A stretch of 64,000 nucleotides of DNA from Candidatus Methanoperedentaceae archaeon GB37 (GCA_905171695.1 LR991653.1:1722150-1786149); one strand, 5' to 3'. Counted from the first letter of the stretch, positions 27,000 through 35,989 are shown. The notes: a model not told the origin generated them from the letters alone. Numbers and translations: made by a program.

Positions 27000-27413
27000 C
27001 TCCAACATCTTTTTAAAAATACTCGAAGGCGACATAACAACAAAAAACATGCTTCTAAAACTTAATTCAGAAAAAAAAACTATTCAGAAACACAACTGTA
27101 TACAGCGAAGTCCTATACGTCTTTCTAAGGTTGAGCACCGGAAAGAAGAGTTTTGAAATCAAAAAGATTCCAGAGTTACTCCGATCAAAGTGCCCGCAAC
27201 TTAAAAAAGTATCATCCCTACTAGAAATAGCAGAGAACCTTTCGATCACCACTGCCGTTGAGAAGATATCAGCAGACTTTATTCAAGAGTATGGCTTACT
27301 CCCAAACGACGCCCTCATCGCAAGCAACCTGCAAACACTACGAGATAAAGAGAATCGCCACACTGGACAGTGACTTCAAACGTGTGGAGTTTCTCAAGGT
27401 CGTCGAGCCATAG
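26980..27413 (+). pseudogene. VapC-like PIN toxin, copy 1, with two frameshifts
   Basis: The frame opens MNGVFIDSNIFLKILEGD, a PIN N-terminus with the first catalytic Asp. It is lost at an A9 run (27071-27079) and continues one base over as FRNTTVYSEVLYVFLRLSTG. A second one-base change near 27320, relative to the intact copy (GCAAGCAACC against GCAGCCACC), breaks the LPNDALIA block and the rest of the C-terminus, which persists as DNA matching the second toxin down to the TAG at 27411. Sequencing error in the A9 run could explain the first break but hardly the second. Divergent from the second toxin in its middle part, so the two were not identical originally. Confidence 0.8.
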
Positions 27414-27619
27414 TCAAGGAGCTTCAAGATCTCCTTCAAGTTATCAATCTCGCTCTACCAAGTGGTGTTGGAGAGCACGGGCAAGTATTTTAAACCTATA
27501 AAGAGAGAGAAGAGAACAATGCAGAGAACCATAGAAGCAATCTACAAAGACGGAGTCTTCAAACCACTTGAACGAGTGGAGCTGAAGGAAGGAGAACATA
27601 TAAAGATCAGGATAGAAGA
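27302..27619. repeat. Toxin-antitoxin array repeat, copy 2
   Basis: From the LPNDALIA codons of the broken toxin, through the intergenic spacer and promoter, into the second antitoxin. It matches 28075-28344 with few differences. The conserved spacer after the toxin stop contains GGAGCTTCAAGATCTCC, itself partly palindromic. Confidence 0.85.
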
Positions 27620-27734
27620 GAATACAAAAGAGAATGCGGTAGAACTGGCAAAGAAATACTCAGGCATCGGCAATTATCAAGGGAAAGTGGATGCCGAGAA
27701 GCTCCATCGCATAGAGGCAGATATGCTTGGATAA
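27519..27734 (+). CDS. AF2212-like (DUF104) VapB-type antitoxin, copy 2
   Basis: A 71-residue antitoxin identical to copy 1 for the first 33 residues except M-Q for M-E, then diverging completely (NTKENAVELAKKYSGIGNYQ). The constant half is the DNA-binding domain; the variable half is the toxin-neutralising tail, matched to its own toxin. It overlaps the next gene by 8 bases. This copy pairs with the only intact toxin of the array. Confidence 0.88.
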   Translation: MQRTIEAIYKDGVFKPLERVELKEGEHIKIRIEENTKENAVELAKKYSGIGNYQGKVDAEKLHRIEADMLG

Positions 27735-28185
27735 AGTATTTGTCGACAGTGGAATCTTCGTGACCCACTGTATGATCGCAGACAACAAGCTTGTCAGGTT
27801 ACTGGAAAGATATGAACTTTTCACAACTCCAAATGTCATCGAAGAATCCTTCTACAAATCGTTATTCCTGAGAGCAGAGACCGTTTACGGCAAAAGCAGC
27901 AGGTACATCCTCAAAGAGAAATACCTGAAAGAACAGAGAAGCTTTAAGCCAGTATACACGTATTTTGCAGATTTCCTAAAACAACTCACTCACCTCAACG
28001 CCTTAGAAATAATATCCACAAACAAGGATATTATATTAACTTCTATTGAACTCTCATGGAGATACAAGCTGCTTCCAAACGACGCCCTCATCGCAGCCAC
28101 CTGCAAACACTACGGGATAAAGAGAATCGCCACACTGGACAGTGACTTCAAACGTGTGGAGTTTCTCAAGGTCATCGAGCCATAG
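27727..28185 (+). CDS. VapC-like PIN-domain ribonuclease toxin
   Basis: A 152-residue PIN domain. Acidic metal ligands are visible in KVFVDSGIF (Asp7), NVIEES (Glu near 39), LPNDALIAA (Asp near 119) and TLDSDF (Asp near 138). It starts with TTG at 27727 inside the end of the antitoxin gene (ATGCTTGGATAA), so expression is coupled. PIN toxins of VapBC pairs cut tRNA or rRNA when freed from antitoxin. The C-terminal 35 residues are the part duplicated in the broken copy at 27.3 kb. Confidence 0.87.
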   Translation: MDKVFVDSGIFVTHCMIADNKLVRLLERYELFTTPNVIEESFYKSLFLRAETVYGKSSRYILKEKYLKEQRSFKPVYTYFADFLKQLTHLNALEIISTNKDIILTSIELSWRYKLLPNDALIAATCKHYGIKRIATLDSDFKRVEFLKVIEP

Positions 28186-28344
28186 TCAAGGAGCTTCAAG
28201 ATCTCCTTCAAGTTATCAATCTCGCTCTACCAAGTGGTGTTGGAGAGCACGGGCAAGTATTTTAAACCTATAAAGAGAGAGAAGAGAAGGATGGAGAGAA
28301 CCATAGAAGCAATCTACAAAGACGGAGTCTTCAAACCACTTGAA
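28075..28344. repeat. Toxin-antitoxin array repeat, copy 3
   Basis: Matches copy 2 from the toxin C-terminus through promoter into the first 18 codons of an antitoxin, then stops abruptly at 28344 where transposase-derived sequence takes over. Confidence 0.85.
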
Positions 28345-28362
28345 AATCTGAAACTCGCATGA
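28291..28362 (+). pseudogene. AF2212-like antitoxin, copy 3, truncated
   Basis: The first 18 codons are those of copy 1 (MERTIEAIYKDGVFKPLE), then the frame reads NLKLA and stops at 28360. The break coincides with the start of the IS6-like remnant, so insertion of that element, or a deletion it caused, removed the rest of this antitoxin and its toxin. Confidence 0.82.
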
Positions 28363-28481
28363 AATCCACCCAAAAGATTTCATGCAACCCTAAAAGAGAG
28401 GATAAAAATTTTCTTTTCTGCAAGCTGTTCACATTATACTATTAACCAGTTGTGGTGGTGTTTATGTTAAGTGGGCGGGTC
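28363..28481 (+). pseudogene. C-terminal remnant of an IS6/IS240-like transposase with element end
   Basis: The plus strand reads FHATLKERIKIFF, some degraded codons, then TINQLWWCLC and stop at about 28470, the tail of a DDE transposase. The last 28 bases (28454-28481) recur exactly, inverted, at 31705-31732 beside a longer remnant of the same transposase. The element end therefore lies near 28481. The rest of the gene is missing. Confidence 0.7.
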
Positions 28482-28539
28482 CGGTGTGAGGCATCGAAGA
28501 GTACATATATCAGATGGACATAAGTAAATTTCAGAGGGT

Positions 28540-28613
28540 GCGTTGGTAGCTCAGTCTGGGAGAGCGCTGCGCTGAAGACGCAGTTGTCCCCGGTTCAAAT
28601 CCGGGCCAACGCA
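28540..28613 (+). tRNA. tRNA-Phe (GAA anticodon)
   Basis: A 74-base cloverleaf. Acceptor GCGTTGG pairs with CCAACGC, discriminator A, no encoded CCA. The D arm is GCTCAGTCTGGGAGAGC, the anticodon arm CTGCG-CTGAAGA-CGCAG gives GAA, and the T arm is CCCGGTTCAAATCCGGG. It sits 60 bases after the IS remnant end; tRNA genes often border mobile DNA, but no split att duplication of this tRNA is seen nearby. Confidence 0.96.
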
Positions 28614-28706
28614 TCGACGGGAAGGGAGAGATGATCTTCCGACCACGATGGTAAGAATGCCAGCAGGCAGAACAATTTATATATTATTAGTTTTGTTATT
28701 TTTGAT

Positions 28707-29771
28707 GTGGCGTCGGAAGACGGTCTTTCGGTGATTATCAGATACAAGGTTGAAATTGGAATAACGGCGACAATTATCATTCTCTTTGTTCTCTTCTTCT
28801 TCGTCCTCTCACCACTTCTGGACGGGATCGTGCTCGGTGTTGTCTTTGCCTATGTTGCTCGCCCGATTAAAACGTTCTTTGACACTCGGTTCAGACGGAT
28901 CTCGACGTGGATTGCCACGTTATTGATCATTCTGCCGATCTTCATGATTCTTGGACTTGGATTGATCGAGATCGGAAACAAGATTGTCTGGGGCATCCGT
29001 CACAGAGACGAGCTCGTCGCTCAGCTGAACATGGTCTCTCAGAATATTGGAGTTCCAGGTGTTATACAGGATCAGATCCATTCGGCACTTGTGAATCTCA
29101 CAGGCTCGCTCTTACCGTTTCTCTCACAGATGCCTCTCTTTGAATACACCAAAATGATGGGTCTCATCTGTGTTAACATCGTGATCTCGGCTGTTGTCTG
29201 TTTCTATTTGCTGAGTGATGGAGAGGTGCTTGTGAACCGTGCTCTTGCCCTAATACCTATAGAACGACTCAATACCACAACAAGATTCCTCTCAGAGTTG
29301 GATAAAATTCTGACAGCGGTCTACATCGGCAATCTCTACACAGCGATCGTCGTTGCAGTAATATCTATCTTCGTCTTCATACTATTTGATCTTCCAAGTG
29401 TACTTGCGCTCTCGGCTCTGATATTCCTCGCGGCACTCGTACCACTCTTCACTGGGTGGATGATACTTGTACCACTTGCTCTCTACAGATACTTCACTAT
29501 TGGAGCAACTGAAGCTCTGGTCTTCTTTGTGGTCGCATCGATCACGATCTACGCTCCACCAGAACTATTCATACGACCCTACATCATCGGAACGAGGTCA
29601 GGTATCCATCCGCTACTGATAATCCTCACGTTTATAGGAGGTGGGCTCGTGGGAGGGATATCAGGCTTCTTCCTCGCACCGATGCTACTCGGAATACTCA
29701 TCGCCGCTTACCGCGTCTACATAACGGAAAAAATCCATGAAACTGAAACAGTAGAGAAGAGACCTGTCTAA
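28707..29771 (+). CDS. AI-2E family permease
   Basis: A 354-residue membrane protein with about eight helices, of the AI-2E/PerM family (PF01594). Characteristic features are the early pair (ITATIIILFVLFFFVLSPLL, GIVLGVVFAYVARPI), a soluble middle domain (about 95-150) and the conserved C-terminal region with PPELFIRPYIIG and GGGLVGGISGFFLAPMLLG. GTG at 28707 is the start: a TATA box (TTTATATATT, 28676-28687) lies 25 bases before it, implying a leaderless mRNA. Members export small molecules or act as Na+/H+ antiporters; the substrate here is unknown. Confidence 0.85.
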   Translation: MASEDGLSVIIRYKVEIGITATIIILFVLFFFVLSPLLDGIVLGVVFAYVARPIKTFFDTRFRRISTWIATLLIILPIFMILGLGLIEIGNKIVWGIRHRDELVAQLNMVSQNIGVPGVIQDQIHSALVNLTGSLLPFLSQMPLFEYTKMMGLICVNIVISAVVCFYLLSDGEVLVNRALALIPIERLNTTTRFLSELDKILTAVYIGNLYTAIVVAVISIFVFILFDLPSVLALSALIFLAALVPLFTGWMILVPLALYRYFTIGATEALVFFVVASITIYAPPELFIRPYIIGTRSGIHPLLIILTFIGGGLVGGISGFFLAPMLLGILIAAYRVYITEKIHETETVEKRPV

Positions 29772-29804
29772 GCCACGGTTTATACGTCTTCTACCTGCTC
29801 TTCT

Positions 29805-31613
29805 CTACCTTGTGAACGTCGCTCTTCTATGGTATACTCTTCTATGGTATATGTAGAGTGTGGCGAGTGTGAAGAGGGTTGTTAGGATCCCGAAGCCTGG
29901 GGTGCCTTGGTTTGGTTGGGTTGAGTCCTCGCTCGATTGGTTGGAGGTTCTATCTTCATAGGACGGCCTCTCTCTTGGGACGATGGTGGGTTTTATGGTG
30001 GTCTTCTCGGTCTCAACCCGGTCTTCCTGTACCGTGAGGAGTGGTCGATTTGAGTAGACTGTTGCGTTGTAGTGTGTGATGTCTGTAAGCTCTACTCGCG
30101 CTGCCGGGAGACGAATCTCACCTGGTCTGTTGATCTTGAATGTGTAGGTTGTGGTGAGTATCGTTGGCTCATTGCTTCCGCCCTTTGGGTGGAGCACGCC
30201 TTCAAGCGTCATCTTCCCTCTTTTGATCGTGCTGCCACGTGGGAGTTTGTCGTATGTCTCGACTTTTGCTGAGCGATCTCCGAGATTTTCAATCGTAAGC
30301 GTTACAGTGACGTCGTCACCCACCGTGGCGACTTCCGGGGTCACGTTCTTCATAACCCTGATCTCGGGACCGTGGAATACGAGTTTCTTGGCATCGCTCA
30401 TATCAATTCTGGTGGTGTACGTCTCTCCGTTGTAGATCATCTCGATCACGGTTGAGGGTAACGAGTACTCTCCAGGGTGAAGTGGGCGAATCGTGTAGTT
30501 GAAAGACGCACTGCGCTTTGCATTTAGAGCAACCGACCAGTTGGTCTCTTTATAGGGGTCGATGATGAAACCATCGGGAATTATCTCTCCAACGTGCACC
30601 TCTTCGATATCATTGCAGCCGGTGTTGAAGATTGTGAGACTGACGATCAACTGGTCGCCAACATAGGGAAGAGCATTCTCTCTCATATTCTCTCTTACGC
30701 TTACAGGGTAATCATTCTCTTTAACACTCGACTCGCTCGCATCTTCAGACTCTGTGAGAGTTGTGATGCTGACCGTTCCAATGTAACTTGAATCGGCATA
30801 GGGGCGTCTGATGGTAACGGTCTTACTTGCACTGAGGTTTCGTGGAACACTGATCTCATAGGTATAGCTCTCTTCATACCTCCTGCCGAGGATGTCATAG
30901 CCCACAACGGTCACATTCACGGGATAGTGCTGGGTCACCGAGAGGGCCGGTGGGACCACCTCAAACGATGTCTCGAGACTCTCACCACACCCGAGTTCTC
31001 CATCACGTGGCACCCTCTTCGTGAAGCACCCACCGTAAGTTGGAAGAGAGAACGGACGGTCTGCACTGGTTCGGGTGACGCAGAGCTCGTCAGAGAGCCC
31101 ATACGATACCACCACGTCCTTCAACCGCGCAGTTCCAGTGTTCTTTACCACAATACTCGTATTATACACACATCCCACGCCGATACTTGTATTCTGGCTA
31201 AAAGTGAGATTGGGCTTGCCAAGTGTGAAGACTGAGAGATTAACAGAATACGTGGGCTCCTCTTCCTGATACTCACCATTGATTCCACTCACCACAACCT
31301 TCAGAGGAGCACCATCCACGCCCCCGTCATAGTAAAAAGACTCATTGCACCGCATAAAACCACTCGTTAAGAGCGAACCATTGCGAAGAACATCAAGTAC
31401 AACAAACTCGCCCTCAACAGAAAAATCTCTCACAGATAGAAGATACTCCACACCCCCACAACTGAGATTAACACTACTGCCCCAGAGGAGTTCAGCACTG
31501 AACTCACCACAACTCTCCCAATCAACATCAGACTCCTTAAAACCAAGAGCACCTGGGAAAGAGAGGAGGAATAGAAGAGAGAAGAGCGCCAGAAACGACC
31601 AAACGTTAGCCAT
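29805..31613 (-). CDS. Large surface protein with CARDB/DUF11-like repeats and PGF-CTERM-like sorting signal
   Basis: About 602 residues from the ATG at 31613. This start is chosen because a TATA box (ATATATAA on the minus strand, 31641-31651) lies about 30 bases before it; the open frame reaches 31694. Signal peptide ANVWSFLALFSLLFLLSFPGALG, then beta-sandwich repeats with NTG-type motifs (VVKNTGTARLKDVVVSYGL, LTIFNTGCNDIEEVHVGEI, LTIENLGDRSAKVETYDKL) typical of CARDB/DUF11 domains. A Thr/Ser/Pro linker ends in TPGFGILTTLFTLATLYIY and an RR-rich tail, the PGF-CTERM tripartite signal processed by archaeosortase A. Probable cell-envelope or S-layer-associated adhesin; many N-glycosylation sequons. 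Confidence 0.8.
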   Translation of the reverse strand: MANVWSFLALFSLLFLLSFPGALGFKESDVDWESCGEFSAELLWGSSVNLSCGGVEYLLSVRDFSVEGEFVVLDVLRNGSLLTSGFMRCNESFYYDGGVDGAPLKVVVSGINGEYQEEEPTYSVNLSVFTLGKPNLTFSQNTSIGVGCVYNTSIVVKNTGTARLKDVVVSYGLSDELCVTRTSADRPFSLPTYGGCFTKRVPRDGELGCGESLETSFEVVPPALSVTQHYPVNVTVVGYDILGRRYEESYTYEISVPRNLSASKTVTIRRPYADSSYIGTVSITTLTESEDASESSVKENDYPVSVRENMRENALPYVGDQLIVSLTIFNTGCNDIEEVHVGEIIPDGFIIDPYKETNWSVALNAKRSASFNYTIRPLHPGEYSLPSTVIEMIYNGETYTTRIDMSDAKKLVFHGPEIRVMKNVTPEVATVGDDVTVTLTIENLGDRSAKVETYDKLPRGSTIKRGKMTLEGVLHPKGGSNEPTILTTTYTFKINRPGEIRLPAARVELTDITHYNATVYSNRPLLTVQEDRVETEKTTIKPTIVPRERPSYEDRTSNQSSEDSTQPNQGTPGFGILTTLFTLATLYIYHRRVYHRRATFTR

Positions 31614-31704
31614 CAACACAAACATTACAACAAACATAATTATATATTTATGCCCAATCTTAAGGGCTTGAAGAGTGTGAATCTGAGATTCCACACGTCA
31701 GGTA

Positions 31705-32112
31705 GACCCGCCCACTTAACATAAACACCACCCCAACCGATTATAATAAAACATGAATAGCTTACAGAACAAATTCCAGTTTTTAACAGGATTAAAAGAG
31801 CAAATTAATCAAAAAATATCTTTATTCTCTACTTTAATGAAGAAAACACTGATTCAACTAGGTTTCTCTCTCCGAAAGGACTGATCGCTCAAATTCCATA
31901 TTTAGGCTTTTCAGTGCATCTATAAGCCAAGGGAGTTTTATCAACGATGAATTTTGGCTCGCAGAACTCTTAGCACTTCTCCGAAGGACATTGTAACAAG
32001 ATAATTCCTTGTTGTATAAATTTTCATCAGAATTAAACCGTTCTTCTTAAGATCTACAGCAGAATAGACATAGTACGCCTTAAATAAAAGATGGTTTCCC
32101 GTATTTATAATT
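31705..32112 (-). pseudogene. Degraded IS6/IS240-like transposase
   Basis: The minus strand from about 32100 reads FKAYYVYSAVDLKKNGLIL, then in shifting frames KFIVDKTP, WLIDALKSLNMEFER, ERNLVESVFSSLK and RIKIFF, the consecutive conserved blocks of an IS240-type DDE transposase (second Asp in FIVDK, Glu in ERNxVE). At least four frameshifts or stops interrupt it. It ends with GWCLC-stop inside the 28-base sequence (31705-31732) that is the inverted copy of 28454-28481. The N-terminal third is missing. This accounts for the gene-poor 450 bases between the surface protein and mfnD. Confidence 0.75.
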
Positions 32113-32162
32113 TGGTGTGGATGGGTCCTCTGTAAACGATGGGTAGATGGTAAGGCTGTGTG

Positions 32163-33071
32163 TTACGAGAGGATGGCAGAGTTGATTTTTATCTCTGCGC
32201 TGCCTTTTATGTTTATTTTTTCTGGCAGAGCACCTCTCTTTGCGTTCAGTATCAGTTCTGCTATCTCGCATGTGAGTATTTGGCTTATCGGCACGATCGA
32301 GGTTGTTATCCTGGGGTTCACGTCTATCACGTATGGTTGATCACTGTTCACGATATCAACGCCTGTGTAACCTCTGCATCCAAGGGCGTTCACGGCATCT
32401 GTTGCAACCTTCAGGACCTCTTCCCTGTTTTTGACCTCCCATGGTGTCTGGTTTCCATGATACGTTAGGGTGTTTCCGTTCTGCCGTATGATCTGGCGGT
32501 TTATCGTGATTGGGAGTGTCGTCTTGCCTCTTATGAGGCTTACACTGATATGTTCTCCTTGGATATATTCTGCAGCCACGAATCCCGGTGGAACTCTCTC
32601 GCTCTTTTTAACATTCATCATTCTCACCTCTTCACCACCACAGCCATATCTCGGCTTCATTACCCATCTTCCACTTGAGACTTTGTTGATCATCGTTCTT
32701 GGAACCGGGATCTCGTGCTCTTCGAGTGCTCTGGCACAGGAGAGCTTGTCGGCAGATCTGCGGACTGCGTCTCGTGGCGAGCCAAGGTTGCAGGTATGAT
32801 TCTCAAGAACCTCGGTTGCTTCATGTAAGATGTCGTCAGGCGCTATCACAATCCCAGCGTCACACCCGTCTGCATGCTTCAGCGTCTCTAAAAAGCTCTC
32901 AGTGGTAAGTAGTGGTTCTCCCTCAGGAAGTCTTATGCTCGCGGTTGGATAGTAGGCAGCGTGTCCAGATCGATGGAAGCTCGCCACAAGCGTCTTCAGC
33001 ATTGCAGAGCCTTCCTCGATGAACCCTTGATCCCCTGTTGCAACTGCATACTCTGCGATAAAGATGCGCAT
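32163..33071 (-). CDS. mfnD: ATP-grasp ligase, probable tyramine-L-glutamate ligase MfnD
   Basis: A 302-residue ATP-grasp enzyme. MRIFIAEYAVATGD at the N-terminus, the ADP-binding SSGRWVMKPRYGCGGEEV near 130, FVAAEYIQGEHISVSLI near 165 and the metal-binding YVIDVNPRITTS near 265 are visible. The EYxxATG...EEGxAMLxTL opening resembles the MfnD group, which joins glutamate to tyramine in methanofuran synthesis. PylC-like or other ATP-grasp amino-acid ligases are alternatives. The window's H4MPT/F420 gene set makes methanofuran synthesis plausible. No other mfn gene is adjacent. Confidence 0.68.
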   Translation of the reverse strand: MRIFIAEYAVATGDQGFIEEGSAMLKTLVASFHRSGHAAYYPTASIRLPEGEPLLTTESFLETLKHADGCDAGIVIAPDDILHEATEVLENHTCNLGSPRDAVRRSADKLSCARALEEHEIPVPRTMINKVSSGRWVMKPRYGCGGEEVRMMNVKKSERVPPGFVAAEYIQGEHISVSLIRGKTTLPITINRQIIRQNGNTLTYHGNQTPWEVKNREEVLKVATDAVNALGCRGYTGVDIVNSDQPYVIDVNPRITTSIVPISQILTCEIAELILNAKRGALPEKINIKGSAEIKINSAILS

Positions 33072-33205
33072 AGAGGGAAGAAGAGTTTTAGCCTATATTT
33101 GAACCTGTTGTTTCAAGAATATGTGAGGTAAATGATCTCGCTTGGCAGAGTTATGGTTAAGTATGAACAGGTATAGGTTTGACTGGACTTGGTGGAGGCA
33201 TTGTG

Positions 33206-34351
33206 GTGTTGAGTTTTGATGAGATTCGATCGCTTGATTCGAGGTATATCTTCCAGACCTACACACGTCAGCCCATCGCATTGGAGTCAGGGTCTGGTGT
33301 TGTTCTCAGGGATGTGGATGGGAATGAGTATATTGATTGTGTTGCCGGTATTGCATCGTGCAATCTTGGGCATTGTCACCCGAGGGTTGTTGAAGCGATA
33401 CAGAAGCAGGCAGAGAGACTGATGCATGTGACCAATCTTTACTATACAGAGGTTCAGGCAACGCTTGGAGAGAAGATCACACGCCTCTCTGGGATGGATC
33501 GTGTCTTCTTCTGCAACTCCGGGACAGAAGCGGTTGAGGCAGCGCTGAAGCTTGCACGCCGTACAACCGGCAAGAAGGATTTTATAGCGGCGCGTGGCAG
33601 TTTTCATGGTCGCACGCTCGGTGCTCTCAGTATCACCGATAAAGATAACACCCCGTTTGAGCCTTTGATCAGGAACGTGAGCTTCGTACAGTACAACGAG
33701 AGCGAGGAGATAGAGAGAGCCATCGGAGAGGATACTGCTGCTGTCGTGCTCGAGCCTGTTCAGGGAGAGGGTGGTGTGAATGTTCCAGCGAGAGAGTATC
33801 TGAGAGAGGTGCGTGAGATCTGCGATGAGCGTGATGTGCTCCTGATACTTGACGAGGTGCAGACAGCCTTTGGGAGGACTGGCGAATGGTTTGGACACCA
33901 GCACTCTGGGGTTACACCCGATATAATGACGCTTGCAAAGTCGATTGCTAACGGGTTTCCAATGGGTGCGATGCTTGCGACCGGGAGAGCGGCGGATGGA
34001 TTCGAGCGTGGCGACCATGCCTCAACCTTCGGCGGTAATCCGCTCGCCTGTGCAGCAGCTCACGCCACGATCGATACGATCCGGGAGGAGGATCTGGTTG
34101 CAGCGTCCAGGAGAAAGGGGAGGTACTTCCTGGAGAGTTTGAGATCTCTATCTCTTGACTTCATCGACCTTCGTGGAATCGGGCTCATGATCGGAATGGA
34201 GTTTGAAGGCGGGTGCGGTGGCATAGTTGAAGATGCTCGGAAGGGAGGGGTCCTCCTCAACTGCACCTCTGAAAGGGTGCTGCGATTCGTACCACCCCTC
34301 ATCATAACGCGAGAAGAGATCGATCGGGTGGTGAGAGTGCTCGGTGGGTGA
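33206..34351 (+). CDS. argD: Acetylornithine aminotransferase
   Basis: A 381-residue class III PLP aminotransferase. It converts N-acetylglutamate semialdehyde to N-acetylornithine for arginine synthesis. NSGTEAVEAALKLAR near 105 binds the cofactor phosphate, LILDEVQTAFGRTG near 215 holds the PLP-binding Asp, and the Schiff-base lysine is in MTLAKSIANGFPMG near 245. A GGAGG at 33194-33198 supports GTG 33206 (or 33203) as start instead of the TTG at 33179. It overlaps hisC by 8 bases. Members can also accept succinyl-diaminopimelate or lysine-pathway substrates. Confidence 0.92.
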   Translation: MLSFDEIRSLDSRYIFQTYTRQPIALESGSGVVLRDVDGNEYIDCVAGIASCNLGHCHPRVVEAIQKQAERLMHVTNLYYTEVQATLGEKITRLSGMDRVFFCNSGTEAVEAALKLARRTTGKKDFIAARGSFHGRTLGALSITDKDNTPFEPLIRNVSFVQYNESEEIERAIGEDTAAVVLEPVQGEGGVNVPAREYLREVREICDERDVLLILDEVQTAFGRTGEWFGHQHSGVTPDIMTLAKSIANGFPMGAMLATGRAADGFERGDHASTFGGNPLACAAAHATIDTIREEDLVAASRRKGRYFLESLRSLSLDFIDLRGIGLMIGMEFEGGCGGIVEDARKGGVLLNCTSERVLRFVPPLIITREEIDRVVRVLGG

Positions 34352-35429
34352 ATGCCTGAAGAATCTGAGACCAACGATCCAGGAGATCGAGAGATACGTT
34401 CCTGGAAAGAGTGTGGAAGAGATAGCGAGAGAGTACGGGCACTCTCCAGGAGAGATCCTCAAGCTCGGCTCGAACGAGAACCAGCTTGGACCGTCCAGGC
34501 TTGCTGTTGAGGCTATACGAGAAGCCGCTGGCAGTGTTCATCTCTACCCGGATGTTGATGCTGCACCGCTTAAGAGAGCACTCTCAGAGTACACAGGTCT
34601 ACCTGAAGAGTTGATCGTCGTATCCGGCGGTGGAATGGATGGGGTGATCGACACCCTGATGCGTATGTTCGTGCGAGAGGGGACGGATGTGGTCATACCC
34701 ACACCAACATTCTCATACTATGAGATCTCCGCGCTTGCAAACGGCGGAAGACCTCTCTTCGTACCACGGGGGGAGGGCTTCAAGATCGAGACAGAGCGGC
34801 TCATACGGGCAGCAGGCGATGCCTCACTGATATTTCTCTGCAGTCCGAACAATCCAACAGGAGATCAGGTATCAGAGAGAGAGCTTCGTTCTCTTCTCGA
34901 ATCTGTTGACGCCCTCATCTTCCTCGACGAAGCCTATGTTGAGTTCGCAGATAGAAGCTTTGCTCATCTGGTTTTGGAGTATGAGAATCTCGTTGTTGGC
35001 CGCACATTCTCAAAGGCGTTCGGGCTTGCAGGCTTGCGTCTTGGCTACGCTCTCATGAGTGAAGCGATAGAGAGAGAGTACATGAAGGTTGCAACGCCGT
35101 TCTCTATCAGTCGGGTGGCAGAGCACGCAGGCATAGCAGCACTTAGGGACAGAGAACACCTGAAAGAGAGTATCGAGATGGTAGAGAGGGGTCGCAGACA
35201 GGTAAGCAGGGGATTGAGCCTCAAGACCTATCCCTCCCAGGCAAACTTCATCCTCGCGGAGACCTACCCCTACCTTGCAACAGATATCACAGGAGAACTT
35301 CTCAAGAGGGGAATAATAATCAGGGACTGTACCAGTTTCAGGGATGCTGGAAGGTATCTTGTTAGGATCACGATAGGGCGAGAAGAGCAGAACGAGCGCG
35401 TGATAGAGTCACTTAACAGTGTGGTATGA
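34344..35429 (+). CDS. hisC: Histidinol-phosphate aminotransferase
   Basis: A 361-residue fold-type I aminotransferase, histidine pathway. KLGSNENQLGPS near residue 36, FLCSPNNPTGD near 165, LIFLDEAYVEF near 190, the PLP lysine in VGRTFSKAFGLAGLRLGY near 220 and the C-terminal LVRITIG are the HisC set. It starts with GTG inside the end of argD and overlaps the next gene by 4 bases, so argD-hisC-adk6-CDP-alcohol transferase form one operon. Confidence 0.93.
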   Translation: MGECLKNLRPTIQEIERYVPGKSVEEIAREYGHSPGEILKLGSNENQLGPSRLAVEAIREAAGSVHLYPDVDAAPLKRALSEYTGLPEELIVVSGGGMDGVIDTLMRMFVREGTDVVIPTPTFSYYEISALANGGRPLFVPRGEGFKIETERLIRAAGDASLIFLCSPNNPTGDQVSERELRSLLESVDALIFLDEAYVEFADRSFAHLVLEYENLVVGRTFSKAFGLAGLRLGYALMSEAIEREYMKVATPFSISRVAEHAGIAALRDREHLKESIEMVERGRRQVSRGLSLKTYPSQANFILAETYPYLATDITGELLKRGIIIRDCTSFRDAGRYLVRITIGREEQNERVIESLNSVV

Positions 35430-35989
35430 AGATCGCACTCACAGGCACACCAGGAACAGGGAAGAGCACGGTAGCAGCACTCCTGAGAGATACCGCTCGA
35501 ATAATAGATCTAAACCGATCAATAAAAGAGAAAAAACTCTACACAGGGGTTGATAGACTTCGAAACTCTTTGATAGCAGACTTAACAAAAATTCAGAGTT
35601 ATATAAATAGCATAACAACAAATATAGAACTTTTAAACGGTTTAATTATAATTGAGGGACATCTCTCACATATGCTCAGAGGGATCGATGCCGTGATCGT
35701 GCTCCGATGCCATCCAAGAGTCCTTGAAAAACGACTAGAAGATCGCGGTTATACGAGATCCAAGATAGATGAGAACACTCAAGCAGAAGCACTTGACATA
35801 ATACTCTGTGAAGCAATCGACGAGGCACTTGACCGCGTCTATGAGGTTGACACAACCAATAGAACCCCAGAAGAGACAGCAAACGCAGTGAAAGAGATAC
35901 TAAAATGCCTTATAGATGGAGAGAGAGTCCCGCCAGAGTACCTTCCAGGCAGGATCGACTGGATAGAGGAGGCAGAGAAGAGGAGATGA
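35426..35989 (+). CDS. Adenylate kinase 6 / Fap7-type NMP kinase
   Basis: A 187-residue P-loop kinase (GTPGTGKST at 7-15) of the AK6/Fap7/hCINAP family. The lid and NMP-binding segments are short, and LIIIEGHLSHML and the RGYTRSKIDENTQAEALD motif are characteristic. These enzymes are adenylate kinases or ATPases that help the last cleavage of small-subunit rRNA precursor. It overlaps both neighbours by 4 bases. Rio2 at 10.8 kb acts in the same maturation step. Confidence 0.88.
   Translation: MKIALTGTPGTGKSTVAALLRDTARIIDLNRSIKEKKLYTGVDRLRNSLIADLTKIQSYINSITTNIELLNGLIIIEGHLSHMLRGIDAVIVLRCHPRVLEKRLEDRGYTRSKIDENTQAEALDIILCEAIDEALDRVYEVDTTNRTPEETANAVKEILKCLIDGERVPPEYLPGRIDWIEEAEKRR

Noticed and set aside
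26734..28362. CRISPR array
   Set aside because: The direct repeats are about 120-300 bases long, contain coding sequence and a promoter, and are explained by duplicated toxin-antitoxin units.
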